DNA from: Hyphomonadaceae bacterium
GTDB taxonomy: Bacteria; Pseudomonadota; Alphaproteobacteria; Caulobacterales; Hyphomonadaceae
Assembly (NCBI GenBank): GCA_027485145.1
Contig: JAIXRO010000027.1
Span: 19,743-83,742 of the forward strand
DNA: 64,000 nt
Direction of reading: 5' to 3'
Shown piece by piece: positions 30,071-41,200 of the stretch (positions are counted from its first letter, which is position 1; every line of letters starts with the position of its first letter). The translations under genes were made by a program, and so were the position numbers. Under the pieces are notes generated by a model. That model did no database searches. It worked only from the letters and a program-made list of their open reading frames with translations, and had not been told where the DNA came from.

Positions 30071-30442
30071 ATGCGGGACAAGATGGTGATTTCGGGTGCA
30101 TTACTCACCCTGATGGCCGCGCCAGCCTTCGCGCAGGCTGCGGGAGCGCCTCCCGGGCCGAGCCTGATCATGCAGCTGGTGTTCTTCCTGCCGCTGATCC
30201 TGATCTTCTACTTCCTGCTGATCCGTCCGCAGCAACAGCGCGCCAAGAAGCACGCCGAAATGATTGCGGCGATCAAGCGCGGCGACACGGTGGTTACCTC
30301 GGGCGGCCTGATCGGCAAGGTCAACAAGGTCAATGACGGCGAAATCTCCGTTGATCTGGCGGACAATGTGCGCGTGCGGGTCGTCAAGTCGATGGTTCTC
30401 GAAGTGCGCAACAAGGCCGAGCCCGTTCCTGCGAACGACTGA
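30071..30442 (+). CDS. yajC: Preprotein translocase subunit YajC
   Basis: A 123-residue inner-membrane protein of the SecDF-YajC complex. It has an N-terminal signal-like segment ending AFAQA, a transmembrane helix FFLPLILIFYFLLIRPQQ, then the cytoplasmic IKRGDTVVTSGGLIGKVNKV domain. The start at 30071 (MRDKMVISG) is favoured over an upstream ATG at 29999, which has no ribosome site and reads as non-coding. It precedes secD by 55 bases in the same orientation. Confidence 0.95.
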   Translation: MRDKMVISGALLTLMAAPAFAQAAGAPPGPSLIMQLVFFLPLILIFYFLLIRPQQQRAKKHAEMIAAIKRGDTVVTSGGLIGKVNKVNDGEISVDLADNVRVRVVKSMVLEVRNKAEPVPAND

Positions 30443-30497
30443 CGGCTCCGGCCGGACTTCTGGGCTCAATTCAGGCTGATTTCATTCAGGACGCGCC

Positions 30498-32105
30498 ATG
30501 CTTCAGTTTCCCGCCTGGAAAGTGTTTCTAGTCATGGCCGTGGCGATCTGGGGCACGCTGATCGCGCTCCCGAACGCCGTGAACATGAGCGGCGCGCCCA
30601 GCTGGGTGCCGCAGAAGCCGGTCAATCTGGGGCTCGACCTGCGCGGCGGCGTCTATCTCGAGATGGAAATCCGGCCGGAGGAAGTGATCGAAGGCCGGCT
30701 TGACGTGTTCGCCCGTGATGTGCGCGGCGCGCTCGCACGCACAGAGTCTGCGCCGCTGATCCCGCACACGATCGACATCACTGGCCGCGTTATGACGGTG
30801 ACGCTGAACCGCCCGGATGCCTCGGGAAATTTCCCGATCGAGGATGCGATCGCGCGGATCAACCGGGTGAACACCCCGCTTGAGGGCGGCATCGCCGGTG
30901 GCCGAACGTTTGAGGTCGCGCAGACCCGTGCCGACACCCTGACGATCACGGTGCCTCAGAACTCCGAGAGCCTGATGATGGCGGATGCGCTCGCCAAGAC
31001 GCGCACCATCGTCAGCCGCCGGATCGACCCCGATGGTGTGGCCGAAGTATCGATCACGCCCTCGGGTGCCAACCGGCTCATCCTCGAAGCGCCGGGCGAG
31101 CCCAATCCGCAGCGCCTGAAGGACCTGCTGAACCGCGACGGCCGGATGACGTTCAACATCGTCGATGACAGCCCCTCCGCGCTCGCCGCCGCCGAAGCCG
31201 GCGTCGTGAAGCCGGGCTATCACCTGTTGACCGGACCCGAGACCGGGCCGCTGCTGGTGCGCACGATCCCGGAGATCGTCGGCTCGGACATCGCGACCGC
31301 CAGCCAGGGCAATGACGAAGCCAACCGGCCGCAGATCAACTTCCGCCTCAACTCGAACGGCGCCCGGAAATTCTTCGAGACGACCAGCGCCAATACCAAC
31401 AAGCGCTTCGCCATCGTTCTCGACGACGTGATCATGTCGGCGCCGAACATCAACGAGCCGATTGCAGGCGGCAACGTGCGCATTACCGGTAGCTTCACGA
31501 TCGAGCAGGCGCAGGATCTCGCAGCCATCATTGCCGCCGGCGAAATGCCTGCGAAGGTTCAGTTCCTCGACCAGCGCTCCGTGTCGTCCACGTTGGGAGA
31601 GGATTCCATCGAAGCCGGTTTTCGTGCGGCGATCATCGGTCTGGTTCTGGTCGGCGGGTTGATGGTGCTGGCATACGGGATGATGGGCGTGTTCGCGGTA
31701 ATTTCGCTCGCCCTCAACATCGTGCTCGTCTTTACCACCCTGTCATTGCTGAACGCGACGCTGACCCTTCCCGGCATCGCCGGCATCGTGCTGACGATCG
31801 GCATGTCGGTCGATGGTAACGTTCTGGTATTCGAGCGCATACGCGAGGAACAGAAAGCCGGACGATCCGTCTGGACAGCCGTGCAAGCGGGCTACGAGCG
31901 TGCGCTGGTGACAATTCTCGATGCGAACATCACGGGTCTGTTCTCGGCCGCCGTGCTTTACGTCATGGGGTCCGGACCGGTCAAAGGGTTCGCCGTTACG
32001 CTGGCACTCGGCATCCTGACCTCGATGTTCACCTCGATGGTGTTCACGCGGATGCTGACCGTGTTCTGGATGAAACTGACCAAGCCGAAACGCTTCGCGA
32101 TCTAG
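30498..32105 (+). CDS. secD: Protein translocase subunit SecD
   Basis: 535 residues. SecD and SecF use the proton gradient to help preprotein movement through SecYEG from the periplasmic side. The first helix is FLVMAVAIWGTLIALPN, followed by the LGLDLRGGVYLEME conserved block, a large periplasmic P1 domain with PNINEPIAGGNVRITG, and five membrane helices at the C-terminus including IVLTIGMSVDGNVLVFERIREE. An AGGA ribosome site is present. secF follows after 20 bases. Confidence 0.97.
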   Translation: MLQFPAWKVFLVMAVAIWGTLIALPNAVNMSGAPSWVPQKPVNLGLDLRGGVYLEMEIRPEEVIEGRLDVFARDVRGALARTESAPLIPHTIDITGRVMTVTLNRPDASGNFPIEDAIARINRVNTPLEGGIAGGRTFEVAQTRADTLTITVPQNSESLMMADALAKTRTIVSRRIDPDGVAEVSITPSGANRLILEAPGEPNPQRLKDLLNRDGRMTFNIVDDSPSALAAAEAGVVKPGYHLLTGPETGPLLVRTIPEIVGSDIATASQGNDEANRPQINFRLNSNGARKFFETTSANTNKRFAIVLDDVIMSAPNINEPIAGGNVRITGSFTIEQAQDLAAIIAAGEMPAKVQFLDQRSVSSTLGEDSIEAGFRAAIIGLVLVGGLMVLAYGMMGVFAVISLALNIVLVFTTLSLLNATLTLPGIAGIVLTIGMSVDGNVLVFERIREEQKAGRSVWTAVQAGYERALVTILDANITGLFSAAVLYVMGSGPVKGFAVTLALGILTSMFTSMVFTRMLTVFWMKLTKPKRFAI

Positions 32106-32125
32106 CCGGCAAGGATACACGCATT

Positions 32126-33118
32126 ATGCTGATCAAATACTGGCCCGAAGAGACCAACATTCCCTTCATGAAGTATCGCTGGGTCGGCGTCGCCCTGTCG
32201 GTCATCATGATCGTTGGCTCGATCTTTCTGCTTGCGACGCGGGGACTGAATTTCGGCGTGGATTTTGCGGGCGGCTCAGTCGTCGAACTCGCGGAAACCG
32301 AGACCGTGACCGTGCCGGAAGTGCGAAGCAAGATTGCGGGCGGTCTGACGGTGAACTCGGCGACCGGCAGTGACAACCAGCGGCTCGTGGTCATCCGGTT
32401 CGGCGAGCTGGACGAATCCCTGCTCGGGCCGGAATTTGCAGCGTTGACGGACGAAGAGAAAGTCGAGCGTGCCTCCGGCGCCTCGAACACCTATGTCGTG
32501 AGCGAACTGAAACGCGCCTTCAATCTGGCGGACGAAGACATCCTGCGCAACGATTCCGTCGGGCCGAAAGTGTCCGGCGAGTTGTTCCTTGAGAGCATGA
32601 TCGCGCTCGGTGTCGCCTGCGTGTTCATGCTGCTCTACATCACGTTCCGCTACAGCTGGTCTTACGGCATCGGCGGCATCGCGGCGATCTTCCATGATGC
32701 CATCGTGACGATGGGCCTGTTCTCGCTTCTGCAGCTGGAATTCGACCTTACGACGATCGCCGCGCTTCTCACGATTATCGGCTACTCGATCAATGACAGC
32801 GTGGTCGTGTTCGACCGCGTGCGCGAAGTGCGCCGCAAGTACAAGCAGATGCCGGGCATCGATGTCATCGACTTGGCCACGAACCAGACGCTGTCACGCA
32901 CCGCGCTCACATCGGGAACCGTGCTTGTCGCTGTCCTTTCGATCCTGTTCTTCGGCGGTCCGGTTCTCTCCGGCATGGCCATCGCGATGGTCTGGGGCGT
33001 GCTGATCGGAACTTACTCGTCGATCTTCTTTGCCTCGGCCATCGTGTTGGCGCTTGGCACAGAGGTCAAGAAGCCGGGCGCGCCAGATGACGTGCCTGGC
33101 TTCCAGGGCGTTGCCTGA
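32126..33118 (+). CDS. secF: Protein translocase subunit SecF
   Basis: 330 residues, partner of SecD. The start has the first helix around VALSVIMIVGSIFLLA, then the LNFGVDFAGGSVVEL conserved block, the periplasmic domain, and later helices with YSINDSVVVFDRVREVRRK and SRTALTSGTVLVAVLSI, all family signatures. An AAGGA ribosome site lies before the ATG. It ends the yajC-secD-secF run; convergent ychF ends 6 bases beyond it. Confidence 0.97.
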   Translation: MLIKYWPEETNIPFMKYRWVGVALSVIMIVGSIFLLATRGLNFGVDFAGGSVVELAETETVTVPEVRSKIAGGLTVNSATGSDNQRLVVIRFGELDESLLGPEFAALTDEEKVERASGASNTYVVSELKRAFNLADEDILRNDSVGPKVSGELFLESMIALGVACVFMLLYITFRYSWSYGIGGIAAIFHDAIVTMGLFSLLQLEFDLTTIAALLTIIGYSINDSVVVFDRVREVRRKYKQMPGIDVIDLATNQTLSRTALTSGTVLVAVLSILFFGGPVLSGMAIAMVWGVLIGTYSSIFFASAIVLALGTEVKKPGAPDDVPGFQGVA

Positions 33119-33124
33119 CGCGGA

Positions 33125-34222
<1,098 letters not shown>

Positions 34223-34477
34223 GACGCCTTTGCCTCCAGATTAACCAAAGTATCGCGGCGACTGGCCCCGCCAGTCCGATACCGGTCTGTTTGTGTTTGC
34301 GGCGCGATTCCACCAACCTTCGGCCGGATTCCGGAATGCCGCTTCAGCCCGGCGGATTAGCCGCTTTCCTTAAGCAAAAACAGGCACAAAAATCGCTTCG
34401 CATCTTAAATGGCTGACTTGGCCAGACTGCCGGGCTATCTTGCCCGGCTTAACCGTTTCAGAAGGGTACACGCACCC

Positions 34478-35416
34478 ATGAGTTATGACGTCTTCCTTGT
34501 GTCCGCGATCGAGGACCGGGACACCGCCAAACTGATTGCGCGGCGCCTTCGCTCGCTCAAATTCCGCGTCTGGCTGGACCAGAAGCAGGAAGATGAGACC
34601 TTCGATGCCAAGGATGCGCGTGACGCGACCGGATCTCCGTCCATGCTGGTGCTCTGGTCCGCCGCGGCTGTCGGAAGCGACTGGGTGCGTGCCGCTGCCT
34701 CGATTGGCCATTCCCGTCCCGGCACGCTGATCGAGGCGGCGCTCGACAAGACGGTGCCGTACGAGCCGTTCACCGCCCACAAGCGCTATGCGCTGGCCGG
34801 CATGACGTCCCGCAACACACCGCTGGCCTTCGTCGATCTCATCGAAGAACTCGCAGAGCGTCAGGGCCGCACCGGCCTGCGCGACTGGATCAGCTACGGC
34901 GCGCAGGACGAAGAACAGCGGATCGCGTGGCTTGCGGCACACCCGGCCGATCCTCTGGCGCTCGACGCCCAGAAGAAGCGTGAGAAGGAACTCGGCGTGA
35001 AGCCCGCCCCGGCCCGCGAAGCCATCGGCGCAGCGGCGCTTGCGGCGGCCGCGATGCGGACAAGCCCCCCGCCGCCACCTGCGATGGCGGGTCCGCCGCG
35101 TCCAGCCGCCACAAGTCCGCTCGCCTCCAACGGCGCGATTGCCTCGGCAACCCTGGCCGAGGAAGCGCGGGGGTTCAGCACGTTGATGGGGGTTGGCGTT
35201 GCCATCGGCGCGATGCTGTTCATGGCGTGGGTCTTCCGCTCACAGCCTGCGCCGCCCGCGATTCGCGGTCTTCCGGCAATCGCGAACGCACAGATGCCGG
35301 TAACCTGTCCGGCCGGCACCGTGCCGCGCTCCATGATCCGGGTGCTCGAACCGGGCGAGATCATTGACGATACCCAGCCCGTCATCGTGGACGACACCTC
35401 CGCCGATCCGGGCTGA
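34478..35416 (+). CDS. Membrane-anchored TIR domain protein, catalytic residue missing
   Basis: 312 residues from the ATG at 34478 (AGAAGGG upstream). Residues 1-125 form a TIR domain: YDVFLVSAIEDRDTA, LRSLKFRVWLDQ, and the LVLWSAAAVGSDWVRAA helix. The Glu that acts in NAD-cleaving TIRs (W-V-x-x-E pattern) is Ala73, and the usual ISYS start of strand A is VSAI, so it is probably non-enzymatic. A Pro/Ala-rich linker (about 175-230) leads to one membrane helix at 235-253 and a short tail of about 60 residues. Bacterial TIR proteins act in defence or signalling; this one would be a tethered binding module. No partner gene adjoins it. Confidence 0.75.
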   Translation: MSYDVFLVSAIEDRDTAKLIARRLRSLKFRVWLDQKQEDETFDAKDARDATGSPSMLVLWSAAAVGSDWVRAAASIGHSRPGTLIEAALDKTVPYEPFTAHKRYALAGMTSRNTPLAFVDLIEELAERQGRTGLRDWISYGAQDEEQRIAWLAAHPADPLALDAQKKREKELGVKPAPAREAIGAAALAAAAMRTSPPPPPAMAGPPRPAATSPLASNGAIASATLAEEARGFSTLMGVGVAIGAMLFMAWVFRSQPAPPAIRGLPAIANAQMPVTCPAGTVPRSMIRVLEPGEIIDDTQPVIVDDTSADPG

Positions 35417-35440
35417 TCTGTCTGACGTTGCCAAAAACAA

Positions 35441-35470
35441 AAAAAGCCGCCGGATATCCGGCGGCTTTTT
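35441..35470. terminator. Bidirectional terminator between the TIR gene and atpF
   Basis: A perfect 30-base palindrome with A5 on one side and T5 on the other around GCCGCCGG / CCGGCGGC. It lies 24 bases after the TIR gene stop and 18 bases after the atpF stop, so it can end both convergent transcripts. Confidence 0.93.
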
Positions 35471-35488
35471 CTTGTTTGGGCCGGGAGC

Positions 35489-36064
35489 TTAGCTCAGAGC
35501 TTTTTCGATCTCGCGCGCCGCTGCCTCGAACTGATCGACGCCGGTTTGTTCCGCCATCACGCGGCGTGCCGCTTCGGTAGCGGCGTCAGCGGCCGCCCGG
35601 CGCACTTCGTTCGCGGCTTCGGCTTCGGCCCGGCCGATGCGGGCCTCGGCCTGGGCTTCGCGGCGCGTGATCTTGTCGGCAAGGTCTTGCTTCGCGGCTT
35701 CGAGGAAGGCGTGCGCATCGCGCTTGGCCTGATCGATGATTGCCTCAGCCTCACGGTCGGCTTCCTTTTGCCGGCGTTCCGCCTGGGCCAGCGCCTCGGC
35801 CGCCTGCGCGCGCAGGGCCGCCACTTCGTCCAGTTCCTTGCGGATCGTCTCTGCGCGGTTATCGAGCCCGCTGAGCACGGTCTTGAACACGCCGAGCCGC
35901 CACAGGATGGCGAAGAAGATCAGGATGCCGATCATCACGAGGTGCGTGACGGTATCGGTGAACGGCGTGAGCAGCGTGTCGTGCCCTTCGCCTTCGCCGG
36001 CCGCAAGCGCAGCAGGGCCAAATGTGGCGAGAGTGATCGAAGTCAGCAGCGTGCGCAGGTTCAT
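35489..36064 (-). CDS. atpF: ATP synthase F0 subunit b
   Basis: A 191-residue peripheral-stalk subunit linking the membrane sector to F1. It starts with a cleavable-looking leader, then one membrane helix (LVMIGILIFFAILWRLGVF) and a long charged coiled coil rich in Ala/Glu/Arg. It overlaps by one base with the preceding b' gene, the usual alphaproteobacterial pair of two b-type subunits. It is the last gene of the F0 operon, with a strong terminator behind it. Which copy is called b or b' is by order and length. Confidence 0.93.
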   Translation of the reverse strand: MNLRTLLTSITLATFGPAALAAGEGEGHDTLLTPFTDTVTHLVMIGILIFFAILWRLGVFKTVLSGLDNRAETIRKELDEVAALRAQAAEALAQAERRQKEADREAEAIIDQAKRDAHAFLEAAKQDLADKITRREAQAEARIGRAEAEAANEVRRAAADAATEAARRVMAEQTGVDQFEAAAREIEKALS

Positions 36065-36612
36065 CAGCGGGTCTCCAGCACAGAGCTGACAGCTTTCTTG
36101 ACGTCCGCCTTCGAGACCTTGACGCCCAGACGGGCGATCATGGCTTCGGCGGCATCCACCGAGATCTGCTCGACATTCTTCATCGCATCTTCCCGCAGCT
36201 TCGAAATGCGGGTTTCGGCGCGCTCAAGCTTCAGCGCCATCTCGGCGTCTACCCGGCCGGTCACTTGCGCCAGTTCGGTTTCGGCGGCCGCTTTCGCGGA
36301 GTCGGACGTTTCCCGGGCGCGTGCGCGCGCCTGCGCCAGCCGGATCTCCAGCGCCTTTTGCGCCTCGACCGACTGGTTGTTCAGGCGTGCGGCTTCATCG
36401 AGATCAGCCGCAATGCTGCTTGCCCGTTGCTTCAGCGTGCCTTCCAGCTTCGGCAGGATGGAGCGCGACAGCGCGAAGTACATCCCGACAAAGAAGATGG
36501 CCAGCCAGAACAGCTGCGAGGCAAACCAGGTCGGGTCAAACGCCGGGAAGGGCGCCGTCACGGCCTCGCCGCTGTGCGCGGCGGTCTCTGCGAGAAATGC
36601 CAGCAAGCTCAT
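36064..36612 (-). CDS. ATP synthase F0 subunit b'
   Basis: A 182-residue second b-type stalk subunit, as in photosynthetic and other alphaproteobacteria. The start has an Ala-rich lead, then FDPTWFASQLFWLAIFFVGM as the membrane helix, followed by KLEGTLKQRASSIAADLDEA and a long coiled coil. The motif FDPTWFASQLFWL is typical of b'. Its stop overlaps the start of the next b gene (ATGA). It follows atpE in the operon. Confidence 0.93.
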   Translation of the reverse strand: MSLLAFLAETAAHSGEAVTAPFPAFDPTWFASQLFWLAIFFVGMYFALSRSILPKLEGTLKQRASSIAADLDEAARLNNQSVEAQKALEIRLAQARARARETSDSAKAAAETELAQVTGRVDAEMALKLERAETRISKLREDAMKNVEQISVDAAEAMIARLGVKVSKADVKKAVSSVLETR

Positions 36613-36640
36613 GGCGTGCCTTGCTCCTTACCTGCGCTGC

Positions 36641-36877
36641 TTACGCGGCGAACAGGATCAGCATCGAAATAACGAACGCGAAGAGGCCAAGGGCTTCTGC
36701 GAGCGCCATACCGAGAAAGAGGTTGCCCGATTGTTGCGGGGCAGCGGAGGGGTTGCGCATCGCGGCGTCGAGGAACGAGCCGAAGATGTTGCCCACGCCG
36801 ATCGCTGCGCCGATCATGCCGAGCGTGGCGAGGCCAGCGCCGACATACCGCAGACCTTCGGTGATATTGCCTTCCAT
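36641..36877 (-). CDS. atpE: ATP synthase F0 subunit c
   Basis: 78 residues, the two-helix proteolipid that forms the rotor ring. The Gly-rich first helix (GAGLATLGMIGAAIGVGNIF), the polar loop RNPSAAP and the proton-carrying Glu61 in GMALAEALGLF are all present. The Glu means a proton or possibly sodium rotor; I see no sodium-type Gln/Ser pattern. It lies between atpB and the b' gene. Confidence 0.97.
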   Translation of the reverse strand: MEGNITEGLRYVGAGLATLGMIGAAIGVGNIFGSFLDAAMRNPSAAPQQSGNLFLGMALAEALGLFAFVISMLILFAA

Positions 36878-37001
36878 GGGAGTCTCCTATTGGGATCGAG
36901 GGGGATTCGGGTTGATATGGGGCCCGTGAAGCGTGTTCGGGTTGAAGCGTCAAGGGGCAGGACGAGGCGCGATTGGACGCACCGGCGGTGGGGCTCTCCG
37001 G

Positions 37002-37778
37002 TCAGTGGTGCGGGTGGATCGCGTCTTTGAGGTAAACGCAGGTCAGCAGGGCAAAAACATAGGCCTGCAGGAAGGCGACCAGGAATTCGAGCGCCGTGAT
37101 CGGGATCAGCAGCACGTAAGGCACCCAGGCGACTGCCGTCAGGCCAGCGCCTGCCAGCATCACCACGAAGATGGCCAGCAGTTTCAGCATGATGTGACCG
37201 GCCAGCATGTTGGCGAAGAGACGCATGCCGAGCGTGATCGGGCGCGCGAGGAACGAGATGATCTCGATCGGCACGAGGAAGAACATCACCGGCAGCGGAA
37301 CGCCATGCGGGGCGAAGAGGCCGAAGAAGCCGAGACCGTTCTTGTAGATGCCATAGCCCACCACGATCAGGATCACGACCACGGCCAGTGCGCCGGTGAC
37401 GGCGATATGGCTCGTTGTGGTGAAGGCATACGGGAACATGCCCACGATATTGGCGCCAAGGATGAAGAAGAAGAGCGTGAAGACAAACGGGAAGAATTTC
37501 AGGCCTTCTTCGCCAGCGGTCGAGCGGACCATGTCGGAAATGAAGGTGTAGGACATCTCACCTAGGGACTGGATCCGGTTCGGGATCAGGCTGCCGCGCG
37601 AAGCGGCCATGCCGAGGAAACCAAGGACCAGAACCGTCGACACCAGCATCCAGAAACTGGAGTTGGTAAAGGCCAGATTGTAGCCGCCGGCCGACCAGTC
37701 GATCAGCGGGAAGATCTTGAACTGGTGAATCGGATCGGTCGCGATCGACGGCAGGAAAACGGGGAGGGGCAAGTTCAT
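37002..37778 (-). CDS. atpB: ATP synthase F0 subunit a
   Basis: A 258-residue multi-helix stator subunit that forms the proton half-channels beside the c-ring. The essential Arg186 sits in RLFANMLAGH, and the last helix carries the polar ALEFLVAFLQAYVFALL. N-terminal HQFKIFPLIDW is typical for the class. The ATG overlaps atpI by one base. A 124-base gap separates it from atpE. Confidence 0.97.
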   Translation of the reverse strand: MNLPLPVFLPSIATDPIHQFKIFPLIDWSAGGYNLAFTNSSFWMLVSTVLVLGFLGMAASRGSLIPNRIQSLGEMSYTFISDMVRSTAGEEGLKFFPFVFTLFFFILGANIVGMFPYAFTTTSHIAVTGALAVVVILIVVGYGIYKNGLGFFGLFAPHGVPLPVMFFLVPIEIISFLARPITLGMRLFANMLAGHIMLKLLAIFVVMLAGAGLTAVAWVPYVLLIPITALEFLVAFLQAYVFALLTCVYLKDAIHPHH

Positions 37779-38134
37779 CAGCGCGTCTCGTCTTTGGTCT
37801 CTGGCGTTGAACTGGGCGTTTCCGCCGTCTTCGATGCGTCTTCGGACAGCTGTTTGGCCGCCCGCATGAGGTTACGGATGCCCGCCGCCATGCCGAACCC
37901 CATCATCACGAGCAGCCCCCAGGGCGAGGACTTCGCAAAATGATCGATCAGCAGGCCCAATCCGACGCCGACGACAACCGAGGCAACAAGTTCCGAGCTG
38001 TAGCGCAAAGCCATGCTCGCCGGCGTGTTGACACTGTTCTTTCGTTGGCGTTCGGCCCGGTCTGCCCGCTCCGTCTGCTTGGCTTTTGCCTTTGCGATCC
38101 GGTCGCCAAGATCCGAGGGATCAGGTCCGGACAT
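37778..38134 (-). CDS. atpI: ATP synthase protein AtpI
   Basis: 118 residues of the AtpI / F0F1 assembly family. It has a charged N-terminal part with RADRAERQRKNSVNTPAS, then two membrane helices (LVASVVVGVGLGLLIDHF and LLVMMGFGMAAGIRNLMRA). It is the first gene of the F0 operon atpI-atpB-atpE-b'-b. The role is in c-ring assembly or magnesium uptake in other organisms. A sigma70-like promoter is upstream. Confidence 0.92.
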   Translation of the reverse strand: MSGPDPSDLGDRIAKAKAKQTERADRAERQRKNSVNTPASMALRYSSELVASVVVGVGLGLLIDHFAKSSPWGLLVMMGFGMAAGIRNLMRAAKQLSEDASKTAETPSSTPETKDETR

Positions 38135-38192
38135 CAGAAGGCTCCTGCCAACGACAGAGGGACAGCGTGCACCACCCCTTCAAATTTCGCGC

Positions 38193-38221
38193 AAACTATG
38201 AGGGGGGCTCTGGCAAGTCAA
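38193..38221 (-). promoter_or_regulatory. Candidate promoter of the F0 operon
   Basis: On the minus strand TTGACT and TAGTTT are separated by exactly 17 bases, about 60 bases upstream of the atpI start. The -35 is strong, the -10 moderate. Confidence 0.5.
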
Positions 38222-38280
38222 CGGGATAACGACGGATTAAACACCTTGTTTTTATTGAATTAACTTGCGCGCGGACTGCG

Positions 38281-41200
38281 CTACTCCGCCGCAACGAGCC
38301 GCTCGGCTGCAGCTAGGTCCACAGAAACCAGTTTCGACACGCCCTTTTCCCGCATCGTGACGCCGAAAAGCCGGTCCATTCGGCTCATCGTGACCGGATT
38401 ATGCGTGATCACGACGAATCGGGTGTCGGTTCTCTGGCGCATTTCGTTCAGCATGTTGCAGAACCGGTCGACGTTCGCGTCGTCCAGCGGCGCATCCACC
38501 TCGTCCAGCACGCAGATCGGCGCCGGGCGCGACAGGAACACGGCGAAGATCAGCGCAGAGGCCGTCAGGGCCTGTTCACCGCCAGACATCAGCGCCAGCG
38601 TTCCGAGCTTCTTGCCGGGGGGCTGGGCAAAGATTTCGAGGCCTGCATTGAGCGGATCCTCGGCGTCCACGAGGCGAAGCTCTGCCTTCCCGCCGCCGAA
38701 GAGGGCAATGAACAACGCCTTGAAATGCTCGTTGACCGCTTCGAAGGCTTCCACGAGACGCTGGCGCCCCTCCACATTCAGGGCCTCGACGCCTTCGCGC
38801 AGCTTCGCGATCGCCGCGATGAGATCATCGCGCTCGGCAATCTGGACGCCGAGTCGCGATTCGAGTTCTTCGGCTTCCTCTTCCGCGTTCATGTTGACGC
38901 CGCCAAGCTGGTCCCGCTCGCGGCGCAGACCGTCGAGACGCCCTTCGGCTTCGCGCGGCGTGAACGCGCCCAGCGTCTCCTCGTCGAGCCCGGCTTTGGC
39001 GATCGCCAGCAGACCTTCAGGCGTGCGCTGGAAGGCCGTGCGGGCGTGCTCGATGCTTTCGGCATGCTTGGCTTCGGCGTTTTCCAGTTTCACGGTCCAG
39101 GCCGCCAGTTGCGCGCGCGCGTCAGCGGCGGCCGTGGCGGCCTTGCGGGCAGCCGTGTCGGCTTCGCGGATCGCGGCTTCCTTGCGGGCGAGCGCGTCGG
39201 CAGCCGCCTGCCGTTCCGCCTCGAGCGCTTCGGTTTCCGCGGCAAGGCCGTCGATTTCGGCGCGCAGCGCTTCCGGCCGTTCGCGCGAGGTGTGCACGGT
39301 CGCAGCCACATCGGCCCGGCGTTCGGTCACCTGCGCGAGGCGTTGCTCCGCTGAGGCAAGCCGGGTCTGCCAGGCCTCGACGTCCCGGGTGAGCGCCGCG
39401 CGGCGGGCAGCCGCCTGCTCACGGCCGCGCAGCAAGTCCGCCAGTTGGCCGCGCGCCTCGGTTTCGGTGGCGCGCGCCGCAGCGAGGGCTTCGCGGGCAG
39501 ACGCGAGCGCCTGTTCCAGCGCCGTGTCTTCTTCGGCGCCCGCTCCGGGCGTGGCGAGCGTCAGCATTTCCTTGATGGCGATGAGGTCTGTTTCGGCCCG
39601 GGCAAGAGCTTCTGTGCCGGCCTCGCGCTTCATCTGCGTGCGCTCATTCGCCTGAGTTGCCTCGATGGCGGCCGCGCGGGCATCGGTCAGCGTGCGCTGG
39701 GCCGGAGCAATGAACTGGCGCAGATGGCGAAGGTTTTCTTCGGCTGCCAAGCGCGCCGCACGGACCGCTTCGAGGCGGGCCGCAAGTTCCGAGAGCTCGG
39801 TTTGCCGGGCGACGAGTTCAACCTGCGCCGCTTCGATCCGGGCCTTCTGTTCGAGACGCGCAGTCGCACTGATCGGCGCGTCGGGTGTTCGGATAAAGCC
39901 GTCCCAGCGCCACAGGTGACCTTCGAGGGAGACCAGTCGCTGGCCGGGCTTCAGGCCGGCAATCAGGCGCGCGCCGTCGGCCACTGACACGAGTCCACAT
40001 TGCGAAAGGCGGGCCGCCAACTCGCCGGGCGCGTCCACGCATGACGTCAGGGGCTCGACCCCTTCCGGCAAAGGTTGAGCCGAGGCCTGCGCCCCATTCC
40101 AGTAAAGGGCGGCGGTGCGATCCGTCGGCGCTTCGATATCGTCGCCCAGCGCGGCGGCAACCGCCTTCTCATAGCCGTCGCGGGTGCGCAGGCGTTCGAG
40201 CACGGGCGGCGCAGCCGATGGGCCCGATCGGCGCATCAGTCGCGTGAGGCCTGCAATTTCAGCTTCCAGTGACCGGACCGAATGATTGGCGGCGTCGAAC
40301 GGCGGCATCGCTTCGCCTTCGGCAACACGGGCCCGCGCCAGTTCGGCTTCGGCCAGTTCAACGGCGCGCTCGGCATCGCCCAGGGCAATCTCGGCCTCGG
40401 CTTCGGCATTCTTGGCCTGTCGCAGGCGCAGGAGATGGATGCCGGAGTCTTCCAGGCCCGTCATCTCGCCGCGCAGGCGCTCGATCTCGGCCGTCAGCAT
40501 GGTTTGCCGGCGCGCCTGGGCCGCTGCATTGTCTTCGGCGGCGCGGCGACGGGCGCGAACGTCGGACAAGCGTTGCTGGGCTTCATCTGCAGCGCGTTCA
40601 GCGCCGGTCAGCCGGACGCGCGCGATTTCGAGCGCGGCACGGGCCTCGTCTTCAAGGCGCGCGGTGAGGGCGGCGTCTTCCAGCGGAAGACCGGCGAGTT
40701 CATCGCAGGCTTGAGCCAAGGCTGCGGCGGCTTCCTCATGGGTCGTCGTCTCGCGGGCGAAGTCGAATCCCAGGCGCAGCGCTTCAGCTTCAAGGCGCGA
40801 ATGCGATTCGGCTGCGATCCGGCGTTCGGTTTCCAGCTTGGCCAGCGTGATGCGCGCCTGACCAAGACGTGCCGCAGCGTCCATTTCGGCTTCCCGAAGC
40901 GGCGCAAGCCCTTCGCCCGCTTCGATGCGTTCCTTCTCGCGAACCGCGTCCTCGCGCGACAGATCCTCGACCTGACGTTTCAGGGTGTCCAGCTGGATCC
41001 TGGCAGCGTCCATCGTCTGACGGGCTTCGACCCAGCGAAGATGCGCGACCAGCGCGTCCAGTGCCTGGATTTCGTCCGCCAGCTTGCGGTAGCGGCGCGC
41101 CTTGGCCGCTTGGCGCTTGAGGCTTGCAAGCTGGCGTTCGACTTCCGCGGAAACTTCAGACAACCGCTCGAGGTTTGCCGCGGCACCGTCCAGCTTCTGC

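Noticed and set aside
34223-34477. Extra gene or defence partner next to the TIR gene
   Set aside because: The 255-base divergent gap has no open frame with a ribosome site; only possible promoters.
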